Shown here piece after piece: positions 1-5,916 of a stretch of 5,916 nucleotides of DNA (position 1 is its first letter; the number at the start of each line of letters is the position of its first letter). Source of the stretch: Porphyromonadaceae bacterium (GTDB lineage Bacteria > Bacteroidota > Bacteroidia > Bacteroidales > UBA11471). The stretch is from contig JAJQIP010000177.1 of NCBI GenBank assembly GCA_021199145.1, forward strand, positions 1 through 5,916, given 5' to 3'. Both the position numbers and the translations under genes were made by a program. Under the pieces are notes generated by a model, which saw only the letters and a program-made list of their open reading frames with translations, was not told the origin of the DNA and did not search any database.

Positions 1-1
1 G

Positions 2-139
2 AAAAGCCCCTATTTAGTGCATCCGAGAATTAAAAAAAATGAAATAAAAAACATTATATTAGGTGGTGGACAAAATTTCTTAAGTCCGGAAAGACGGTTT
101 GATGCAGTTATTGTATATACTCCTGATTTATTTGATTAG
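2..139 (+). CDS. C-terminal tail of an unidentified gene, truncated by the left edge
   Basis: An open frame runs from base 2 to a TAG at 137-139, giving 45 residues that end in FDAVIVYTPDLFD. No stop interrupts it and its start lies outside the window. The two other forward frames carry stops early in this interval. The frame is AT-rich and lysine/isoleucine-rich, like the methyltransferase that follows. Its stop codon shares base G139 with the possible GTG start of that gene, so the two are almost certainly co-transcribed and perhaps translationally coupled. I do not recognise the family from this fragment. Position directly before a DNA methyltransferase makes a restriction endonuclease or another restriction-modification component a reasonable guess, but no catalytic motif is visible to support it. 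Confidence 0.6.
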   Translation, partial: KSPYLVHPRIKKNEIKNIILGGGQNFLSPERRFDAVIVYTPDLFD

Positions 140-144
140 TGTAT

Positions 145-1056
145 ATGAGGGTTGTAGATTTATTTAGTGGATGTGGTGGTTTAAGTTTAGGTTTTGAACA
201 TGCAGGTTTTGAAATTGTAGCAGCATATGATAATTGGCAACCTGCAATCACTGTTTATGAAGCTAATTTTGCTCATCCAATATTTAATGTAAATTTATCA
301 GATGAAGATACTGCGATAAAACATATTGCAGGATTTAAACCTCATATGATTATTGGAGGACCTCCATGTCAAGATTTTAGTAGTGCTGGCAAAAGGAATG
401 AGAACAATGGAAGAGGAGATTTGACAATTTCCTATGCTAAAATTATATCGACAATTAGACCTTCTTGGTTTGTAATGGAAAATGTGTCTACCATTACAAA
501 AACTACGAAGTTGGAAACAGCCCGCAATTTATTCAAAAGGTCTGGATATGGTTTAACACAAATGGTCCTTAATGCTGCATTATGTGGAGTTCCACAAAGA
601 AGAAAAAGATTTATTATGATTGGTCGTTTGGGGGTGCAGGATGACTTCATGCTTGAATTTATTAGAAGAGGCCTTTCTGCAAAAGAAATGACTGTTAAAG
701 ACTATTTTGGAGAAAAGATAGATGTAGAGTATTATTATAGGCATCCTAGAAGTTATGCAAGAAGAGGTGTCTTTAGCGTAAATGAACCTAGCCCGACTAT
801 CAGAGGAGTAAATCGCCCTATTCCAGATGGCTATAAAATACATTCTAACGACCCGGTACAAAGTTTAGCAGGAGTTAGACCATTAACAACGAGAGAGCGT
901 AGCATGATACAAACTTTTCCGGAGAATTTTATTTTTATGGGAGGGAAAAGCGATATGGAGCAAATGATAGGGAATGCTGTACCTGTAAAATTAGGGAAAT
1001 TTATAGCATCTGCTATTGATACTTATATTAAAAGTGTGCCAGGCGTAGAAAATTAA
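145..1056 (+). CDS. DNA (cytosine-5-)-methyltransferase, Dcm/HhaI type
   Basis: This enzyme transfers a methyl group from S-adenosylmethionine to C5 of a cytosine in a specific DNA site, usually to protect host DNA from a partner restriction enzyme. Numbered from GTG 139, the family motifs appear in canonical order: motif I DLFSGCGG (7-14, SAM binding), motif IV GGPPCQDF (73-80) with catalytic Cys77, motif VI ENV (114-116), motif VIII PQRRKRF (152-158), motif IX RERSMIQTFP (252-261) and motif X GNAVP (278-282). Residues about 165-245 are the variable target-recognition domain and include EPSPTIRGVNRPIPDGY; I cannot predict the site. At about 303 residues it is complete for a compact family member. 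ATG 145 is preferred because motif I normally begins a few residues after the start; GTG 139, which overlaps the upstream stop, adds two residues. Neither start has a clear Shine-Dalgarno. The AT-rich composition contrasts with the suf genes and suggests lateral transfer. Confidence 0.95.
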   Translation: MRVVDLFSGCGGLSLGFEHAGFEIVAAYDNWQPAITVYEANFAHPIFNVNLSDEDTAIKHIAGFKPHMIIGGPPCQDFSSAGKRNENNGRGDLTISYAKIISTIRPSWFVMENVSTITKTTKLETARNLFKRSGYGLTQMVLNAALCGVPQRRKRFIMIGRLGVQDDFMLEFIRRGLSAKEMTVKDYFGEKIDVEYYYRHPRSYARRGVFSVNEPSPTIRGVNRPIPDGYKIHSNDPVQSLAGVRPLTTRERSMIQTFPENFIFMGGKSDMEQMIGNAVPVKLGKFIASAIDTYIKSVPGVEN

Positions 1057-1139
1057 GTCTTTATAAATAAAGCATTGTAAAAAAATATTGTGTTTAGACT
1101 ATAATCTTTCATGAGAAATTCGTATTTCGGAAACGAAAA
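1057..1139. other. Convergent intergenic spacer and composition boundary; weak hairpin only
   Basis: This 83-bp stretch lies between the 3' ends of the methyltransferase (+) and sufS (-). It is strongly AT-rich and includes a run of seven A at about 1079-1085. A small inverted repeat sits beside the sufS stop: TTTCG at 1125-1129, loop GAAA, then CGAAA at 1134-1138. An alternative pairing on the minus strand matches TTCGT with ACGAA. Both stems are only 5 bp and neither is followed directly by a strong T tract, so I do not call a rho-independent terminator, though some 3' end function for either gene is possible. No promoter, repeat or small ORF worth calling was seen. Confidence 0.5.
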
Positions 1140-2357
1140 TCAGAACATTTGGGCGACCCGCTTTACGGCGGCGACAAAGGCTTCGCACTCCTCTCGGGTA
1201 TTGTAGAGGGCAAAAGAGGCCCTCAGTGTTCCCGTGATGTTAAAGCGGTCCATAAGGGGTTGGGCGCAGTGATGGCCCGACCGTAGGGCAAATCCCAGTT
1301 TGTCGAGCAACATTCCCATATCGTAGGGGTGTATATCCCGAACGAGGAAGGAGAGGATAGCCCCCTTTTCAGGGGCATTCCCGAAGATGCGCAGCCCCTC
1401 CACCTGTTCGGTGAGGAGACGGGTGGTGTATTGCAGCAGATCCTGTTCGTGGGCGGCGATATTCTCCAGACCGAGGTCGGAAACATAGGCAAGAGCCTTG
1501 GCAAAAGCGATGGCTCCGATATAGTTGGGCGTACCCGCTTCAAACTTGAAGGGCAACTCGTTGAAAGTGGTCTTCGCAAACGTTACGTGACCAATCATCT
1601 CACCGCCTCCTTGATAGGGGGGCATCGCCTCCAGCCATCGCTCTTTCCCATAGAGAACCCCCAGTCCGGTTGGTCCGTAGAGCTTGTGGGCAGAGAAGAC
1701 GTAGAAATCCACATCGAGAGCCTGTACGTCCACCGCACAGTGCAATACCCCTTGCGCTCCGTCCAAAAGTACGGGTACCTCATGCCGATGGGCGATGTCG
1801 ATAATCTCCCGAATGGGGTTGACGGTCCCCAAGACATTCGATACGTGGGTAAGGGAGACCAATCTGGTCTTTTCGTTGAACGCCGCCCGATAGGCCTCCA
1901 TATCGAGAACCCCTCTGTCGTCGATAGGGATGACGTGCAGTTTCAGGTCGGTATAACTTTGCAACAGTTGCCAGGGTACGATGTTGGCATGATGCTCCAT
2001 TTCCGAGAGGATGATCTCGTCTCCGTCGTGGAGAAAAGCCTTTCCGAATGAATGGGCCACCAGATTTATCGATTCGGTCGTTCCTCGGGTAAAGATGATT
2101 TCCCTCTCGGAGGCCGCATGGAGGAAGTGCTGCACCTGTCGGCGGGCCTCTTCGTAAGCCTCGGTGGCCTCTTGGCTAATGCGGTGTACCCCTCGGTGCA
2201 CATTGGCGTTGAGATGGGTGTAACCGTCGGCAATGGCCTGAACGACACATTGCGGTTTTTGCGATGTGGCCGCATTGTCGAGATAGACCAAGGGCTTGCC
2301 GTATACCTCCCGGGAGAGGAGGGGAAAGTCTTCCCGTATTTTCTTTACATCCAGCAT
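1140..2357 (-). CDS. sufS: Cysteine desulfurase SufS
   Basis: SufS is a PLP-dependent group II cysteine desulfurase. It converts L-cysteine to L-alanine and holds the sulfur as a persulfide for delivery to the SufBCD scaffold in the cytosol. In the 405-residue product (E. coli-type SufS is about 406), LDNAATSQKP lies near residue 30, EMEHHAN with the PLP-stacking His near 123, LLDGAQ with the Asp contacting the PLP nitrogen near 199, FSAHKLYGPTG with the Schiff-base Lys225, and RSGHHCAQP with the persulfide Cys364. The frame extends upstream to an ATG at 2402, inside sufD. The ATG at 2357 (MLDVKK) is chosen because AAGGAG (2364-2369) lies six bases before it and it gives the usual family N terminus. 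It starts 17 bp after the sufD stop and is the last suf gene. It ends in TGA, the only gene here to do so. No SufE or SufU partner is in view. Confidence 0.96.
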   Translation of the reverse strand: MLDVKKIREDFPLLSREVYGKPLVYLDNAATSQKPQCVVQAIADGYTHLNANVHRGVHRISQEATEAYEEARRQVQHFLHAASEREIIFTRGTTESINLVAHSFGKAFLHDGDEIILSEMEHHANIVPWQLLQSYTDLKLHVIPIDDRGVLDMEAYRAAFNEKTRLVSLTHVSNVLGTVNPIREIIDIAHRHEVPVLLDGAQGVLHCAVDVQALDVDFYVFSAHKLYGPTGLGVLYGKERWLEAMPPYQGGGEMIGHVTFAKTTFNELPFKFEAGTPNYIGAIAFAKALAYVSDLGLENIAAHEQDLLQYTTRLLTEQVEGLRIFGNAPEKGAILSFLVRDIHPYDMGMLLDKLGFALRSGHHCAQPLMDRFNITGTLRASFALYNTREECEAFVAAVKRVAQMF

Positions 2358-2363
2358 GGGCAT

Positions 2364-2369
2364 CTCCTT
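2364..2369 (-). promoter_or_regulatory. Shine-Dalgarno sequence deciding the sufS start
   Basis: Read on the minus strand, AAGGAG is followed by ATGCCC and then the ATG at 2357. Spacing is six bases to that ATG and zero to the ATG at 2363, so the site favours 2357. It lies in the 17-bp gap after the sufD stop. It is the only strong ribosome binding site placed correctly before a gene in this window. Confidence 0.7.
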
Positions 2370-2374
2370 GTATA

Positions 2375-3715
2375 TTATTGGCAGATACGGCAACCGGCGC
2401 ACTTGTCCAGCGTGCCTCTGAATCTACGCTCCACCAGTTTATGTAGTCTCTCTTTCAGTTTGTCAATCCGTATCTTCTCAATCACGTCGTGGGTAAAGGC
2501 TAGTTTGAGCAGCGTGCGGGCTTCGGCCTCTGGAATACCCCGGGAACGCAGATAGAAGAGGGCGTTGCTGTCGAGTTGTCCCACAGTGGCTCCGTGGTTG
2601 CACTTCACGTCGTCGGCGTAAATCTCCAGTTGCGGTTGCGTGTAGATGTGCGCCTCCTGACTTGAGCAGAGGTTGCGGTTGGTCTGCAGGGCCGCTGTCT
2701 TCTGGGCCTCCGGCTGTACGAGGATACGTCCGTTGAAAACTCCGGTAGCCGAGTCCTCCAGCACATATTTGAAGAGTTCGTTGCTGCTCCCCCGAGGAGC
2801 CTGGTGGTCGATATTGGTGTAGTTGTCCACCTGTTGCCGTTTATCGGCGATAGCCATGCCGTAGAGTTGTATTTCGGCATCCGTACCGGCCAAGGTAATG
2901 TAGTAGTTGTTGCGGGTCCGGCCGTTGTGCAGGGTGATGCCGTTGACCAGCACGTTCGAACCGCTTTCCTGGCGGACGAAGGTCGAGGCGACACGGTGGG
3001 TGTCGAGGGTCGACTCTTCGAGGTCGTAGTAGTCGAAAGTGGCCCTTTCCCCGACAAAAATCTCTCCCACTGTCGAGAATAGGAATTTGCATTTGTCGAT
3101 GGTGTGGTCGCAGGAGAGCAACCGCACTTCCGCCCCCTCTTCGAGAATGATGAGTAGCCGGCGATTGGAGAGGGTTTCGTGAGGCCCGTGAACGAGGTTG
3201 ACCAGTTGCAGGGGCTCTTCCAATCGGATATTGTGAGGGACGTAGAGGAAAAAACCGTCCTGTACGAAAGCGGTATTGAGGGTTACGGTGCCGTCGCTAC
3301 TCCCTTGCGCCAGTTTCCCATAATAGCGCCCCACCAGTTCGGGATAGGCGGTCGCCGCTTCGCACAGGCTGCCGGCAATGACTCCTTCCGGCAGGTCGTG
3401 GAGAGGGGTCCGTAGGAAAATATCCCCGCTACAGACCGAAACCCGGTTGTTGTCCAGGCCCGGCACAGCGCATTGGAATATGGCGTGGGGGTTCTCCGTC
3501 GGCTGTATCCGACTCAGATTCAGTCCGTAATCGGGAGCATAGAACGATTCAATATCGGTGTGGAGAAACGCCTCTTCCCCCTTCTTCGGCAATCCTGTCG
3601 CCTCGAAACGACGGAGGGCCTCCTCCCGTACGCCGTTCAATACCGGAGCGGAGTGGCTGTTGATGAGGGCGAGGTTTTCGTGAAAGATATCGATATATTG
3701 TTGAGCGATGTTCAT
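2375..3715 (-). CDS. sufD: Fe-S cluster assembly scaffold subunit SufD
   Basis: SufD pairs with SufB to form the beta-helix core of the SufBC2D scaffold, where nascent clusters are built and iron entry is supported. The 446-residue product has a helical N-terminal part (about 1-130), a repetitive beta-strand core, and the family's best conserved block near the end, DDVKCNHGATVGQLD (368-382). Cys372 and His374 there correspond by motif to the SufD residues implicated at the SufB-SufD interface in E. coli (Cys358 and His360). A helical tail follows. The last residues carry three cysteines in CAGCRIC (Cys439, Cys442, Cys445), a CxxCxxC pattern not found in the E. coli protein as I recall it. The ATG at 3715 lies 12 bp after the sufC stop with no clear Shine-Dalgarno, common in Bacteroidota. 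The gene is intact, and translation is probably coupled to sufC. Confidence 0.94.
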   Translation of the reverse strand: MNIAQQYIDIFHENLALINSHSAPVLNGVREEALRRFEATGLPKKGEEAFLHTDIESFYAPDYGLNLSRIQPTENPHAIFQCAVPGLDNNRVSVCSGDIFLRTPLHDLPEGVIAGSLCEAATAYPELVGRYYGKLAQGSSDGTVTLNTAFVQDGFFLYVPHNIRLEEPLQLVNLVHGPHETLSNRRLLIILEEGAEVRLLSCDHTIDKCKFLFSTVGEIFVGERATFDYYDLEESTLDTHRVASTFVRQESGSNVLVNGITLHNGRTRNNYYITLAGTDAEIQLYGMAIADKRQQVDNYTNIDHQAPRGSSNELFKYVLEDSATGVFNGRILVQPEAQKTAALQTNRNLCSSQEAHIYTQPQLEIYADDVKCNHGATVGQLDSNALFYLRSRGIPEAEARTLLKLAFTHDVIEKIRIDKLKERLHKLVERRFRGTLDKCAGCRICQ

Positions 3716-3727
3716 GACGGGAAATTT

Positions 3728-4480
3728 TTAGGCCTCCACCTCTTTTTTTATCCAATCGTATCCTTTTTCTTCTAGTTCAAGGGCTAGCTCCGGGCCACCT
3801 GATTTGACGATGCGGCCGTTGTAAAGCACATGCACGAAATCGGGGGCGATGTAGTCGAGTAGCCGTTGGTAGTGGGTGATGACAATCGTGGCGTTCTGGT
3901 CCGATTTCAGGTGGTTGACCCCTTTCGACACAATGCGCAGGGCATCAATATCCAGTCCGCTGTCGGTCTCGTCAAGAATGGAGAGGCGGGGTTGCAGCAT
4001 GGCCATCTGGAAAATCTCGTTCCGTTTCTTTTCGCCTCCCGAAAAGCCTTCGTTTACCGAGCGGTTGACCAGTTTGTTGTCCATCTCGACCAATGCCCGT
4101 TTTTCCCGCATCATTTTCAGGAAATCGGTCGCCGAGAGGGGCTCTTCTCCCCAATATTTGCGTTTGGCGTTGAGTGCCGCCCGCATGAAGTTGACCATGC
4201 TCACACCGGGTATCTCCACGGGGTATTGAAAACTTAGGAAAATCCCCTCGTGGGCCCGCTCTTCGGGAGAGAGAGCCAACAGGTCTTTTCCGTAAAATTC
4301 AATGGTCCCCGTTGTCACTTCGTAGGCAGGGTTTCCGGTCAAGACCATCGAAAGGGTGCTTTTGCCCGAACCGTTGGGGCCCATGATGGCATGTACTTCG
4401 CCCGGTTTTACCGTTAGATTGATTCCTTTTAAAATCTCTTTGCCCTGGATGTTGGCATGTAGGTTTTTTATCGTGAGCAT
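3728..4480 (-). CDS. sufC: Fe-S cluster assembly ATPase SufC
   Basis: SufC is the soluble ABC-type ATPase of the SufBC2D complex. Its dimerisation on ATP binding drives rearrangement of SufB-SufD during cluster assembly. It is cytosolic and not a transporter. The 250-residue product has the full nucleotide-binding set: Walker A GPNGSGKST (34-42), Q-loop Gln85 in FQYPVEIPGV, ABC signature FSGGEKKR (146-153), Walker B LSILDETDSGLD with Asp170 and Glu171, and switch His203 in ITHYQRLL. The ETDSGLD and SGGEKKRNEI forms are typical of SufC rather than of transport ATPases. Length matches the family (about 248-256). The start at 4480 (MLTIKNL) is the usual N terminus. A 38-bp spacer separates it from the sufB stop; an AAGGAG overlapping that stop is too far away to serve this ATG. 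Confidence 0.97.
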   Translation of the reverse strand: MLTIKNLHANIQGKEILKGINLTVKPGEVHAIMGPNGSGKSTLSMVLTGNPAYEVTTGTIEFYGKDLLALSPEERAHEGIFLSFQYPVEIPGVSMVNFMRAALNAKRKYWGEEPLSATDFLKMMREKRALVEMDNKLVNRSVNEGFSGGEKKRNEIFQMAMLQPRLSILDETDSGLDIDALRIVSKGVNHLKSDQNATIVITHYQRLLDYIAPDFVHVLYNGRIVKSGGPELALELEEKGYDWIKKEVEA

Positions 4481-4518
4481 ATCTCTATAATGTTTTCTTG
4501 ATTTGTGGAAAGAACTCC

Positions 4519-5916
4519 TTATCCTACGGAATTTTCAAGTGTGATTTGCAGCAGCTTTTGCGCTTCGACGGCAAACTCCATTGGGAGCTTGTTCATCACC
4601 TCCTTGGCGTATCCGTTGACGATGAGGCCCACCGCCTCTTCGGTTGGTATGCCTCGTTGGTTGCAATAGAATATCTGCTCCTCGTTGATTTTCGAGGTGC
4701 TCGCTTCGTGTTCGACAACAGCTGTTTCGTTCTGGATATCCATATAGGGGAAGGTGTGGGCCCCGCAATGGGAGCTGAGCAGCAGACTGTCGCATTGGGT
4801 GTAGTTGCGGGCGTTTTCCGCTTGGGGAGATACCCGTACCAGTCCTCGGTAACTGTTCTGGCTGTATCCGGCGGAGATTCCCTTCGACACGATGGTGCTG
4901 CGGGTGTTCTTCCCGATGTGAATCATTTTGGTCCCCGTGTCGGCCTGTTGATGGTTGTTGGTCACGGCCACCGAATAGAACTCTCCGATGGAGTTGTCTC
5001 CGGCCAGGATGCAACTGGGGTATTTCCAGGTGATGGCCGAACCGGTCTCTACTTGTGTCCACGAAATCTTTGAACGCTCCCCTTTGCAAAGACCCCGTTT
5101 GGTCACGAAGTTGTAGATGCCACCCCGTCCCTCTTTGTCTCCGGGGTACCAGTTCTGTACGGTGGAGTATTTCACTTCGGCCCGTTCGTGTGCCCGTATC
5201 TCCACGATAGCGGCGTGCAGTTGGTTCTCGTCCCGCATGGGAGCGGTACACCCTTCGAGGTAACTTACATAGCTGTCATCGTCGGCGACAATGAGGGTCC
5301 GTTCGAATTGTCCCGTGTTGGCCGCATTGATGCGGAAGTAGGTCGACAGTTCCATTGGACAGCGTACTCCTTTGGGAATGTAGACGAAAGAGCCGTCGCT
5401 GAATACGGCCGAGTTGAGGGCGGCGAAGAAGTTGTCTCGGTAGGAGACGACCGACCCGAGGTATTGGCGTACCAGGTCGGGATAATTTCTGACCGCTTCG
5501 CTGAACGAGCAGAAAATGATGCCCAGTTGGGAGAGTTTCTCCTTAAAGGTGGTCTTTACGGAAACACTGTCCATGACCGCATCGACAGCAACCCCCGACA
5601 AGACCATCTGCTCCTCTAAGGGTATCCCCAATTTGTTGAAGGTATCCAACAGTTGCGGGTCAACCTCCTCGAATTTTTTTGGATTCTCTTTGCTCTTGGG
5701 GGCGGCGTAATAGCTGATGGCCTGGTAATCGATGTCGGGAATCTCCAGATGGGCCCAACGGGGCATTTTAAGGCTCTTCCAGTGGGTGAATGCCTTGAGC
5801 CGGAAGTCCAGCAGCCAGTCGGGTTCGCCATTTTTTGCGGGGTTTAGCCGTAGGATGTGCGCGGCAAGTCATTGCGGGATAACCACCGTTTCGATATCAG
5901 TCGTGAAGCGGTATTT
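4519..5916 (-). CDS. sufB: Fe-S cluster assembly scaffold SufB, 5' partial, with an in-frame TGA near its N terminus
   Basis: SufB is the main scaffold subunit of SufBC2D. It accepts persulfide sulfur and carries the nascent cluster. From the ATG at 5766, 415 residues are uninterrupted and closely family-like: DYQAISYYAAPK, GIPLEEQ, GVAVDAVMDSVSVKTTF, YIPKGVRCPMELSTYFRIN, TAPMRDENQLHAA, TQVETGSAITWKYPSC, TKMIHIGKNTRSTI, and FYCNQRGI. The last holds Cys368 (this numbering), matching the sulfur-handling Cys405 of E. coli by motif. Homology does not begin at that ATG. The same frame continues upstream through EPDWLLDFRLKAFTHW and, beyond a TGA at 5869-5871, through KYRFTTDIETVVIPQ to the window edge. 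The true start is therefore outside, roughly 10-20 codons away. Either the TGA is an error or the copy is nonsense-mutated; the remainder shows no decay. It is the first gene of the visible suf operon, so any promoter lies off the window. Confidence 0.93.
5869..5871 (-). other. In-frame TGA interrupting the conserved N-terminal region of sufB
   Basis: On the minus strand the frame reads IPQ, TGA, LAAHILRL. The family normally has glycine here (IPxGL), and GGA to TGA is one base change. It lies 35 codons upstream of the ATG at 5766 and exactly in its frame. Sequence on both sides is recognisably SufB, so this is not the natural start region. UGA as glycine is unlikely because sufS in the same operon ends in TGA at its normal terminus. 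Confidence 0.75.

Noticed and set aside
432..861. Minus-strand frames of 72 and 93 codons inside the methyltransferase
   Set aside because: They are antisense to a gene with all canonical motifs and resemble no known protein.
1121..1140. Rho-independent terminator after sufS
   Set aside because: The stem is only 5 bp with a 4-base loop and no adjacent strong T run, so it could arise by chance in AT-rich sequence.
2400..2402. ATG at 2402 as the start of sufS
   Set aside because: It would overlap the end of sufD by 28 bases and add 15 residues not typical of the family, while the ATG at 2357 has a well-spaced AAGGAG.
1329..2555. Two long plus-strand open frames (1329-2051, 240 codons; 2052-2555, 167 codons) opposite sufS and sufD
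   Set aside because: They are antisense to intact, well-recognised genes, match no family I recognise, and are expected shadows of moderately GC-rich coding sequence.
4498..5619. Plus-strand open frames opposite sufB (4498-5073 and 5188-5619)
   Set aside because: Antisense shadows of the conserved sufB frame, with no recognisable domain or start signals.
5764..5766. ATG at 5766 as the true start of sufB, with GGAAGAG shortly upstream
   Set aside because: SufB homology continues at least 50 codons upstream in the same frame; this Met is an internal residue of the KMPRWAHL segment, and the purine run encodes conserved HWK-type residues.
5869..5871. Selenocysteine or glycine recoding of UGA
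   Set aside because: The site is a glycine position, not a redox cysteine, no selenocysteine insertion hairpin was evident downstream, and sufS uses TGA as its normal stop.

Overview
The window joins two segments that differ in origin and base composition. From about 1900 to the right edge, everything reads leftward and forms a classic SUF iron-sulfur cluster assembly operon, transcribed sufB-sufC-sufD-sufS on the minus strand, moderately GC-rich (about 53% in one line counted). Gene order, tight spacing, scarcity of Shine-Dalgarno sequences and the protein sequences as I remember the families all suggest a gut-type Bacteroidales bacterium. That taxonomic call is inference from protein resemblance; no search was run.

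Layout. Positions 2-139 (+) hold the last 45 codons of an unidentified gene that enters from the left edge. It overlaps or abuts a complete DNA cytosine-C5 methyltransferase (145-1056, +), and both are strikingly AT-rich (about 32% GC in one line counted). An 83-bp AT-rich spacer (1057-1139) separates the methyltransferase from the convergent 3' end of sufS. Then follow, all minus strand, sufS (1140-2357), sufD (2375-3715), sufC (3728-4480) and sufB (4519 to beyond 5916, 5' end outside the window).

How the genes work together. SufB, SufC and SufD form the SufBC2D scaffold, with SufC supplying ATP hydrolysis. SufS is the PLP-dependent cysteine desulfurase that supplies persulfide sulfur. The methyltransferase and the gene tail before it look like part of a laterally acquired restriction-modification unit inserted beside the housekeeping operon. 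The restriction enzyme, if there is one, is not in view or is only represented by that tail.

Points deserving a second look: an in-frame TGA in the conserved N-terminal part of sufB, at a position where the family has glycine, together with several other single-base departures from consensus in the last ~90 bases, which makes a contig-end error the leading explanation; a CxxCxxC cysteine cluster at the extreme C terminus of SufD; and the sharp compositional boundary at the methyltransferase/suf junction. I found no CRISPR array, tRNA, rRNA, transposase or convincing new system.
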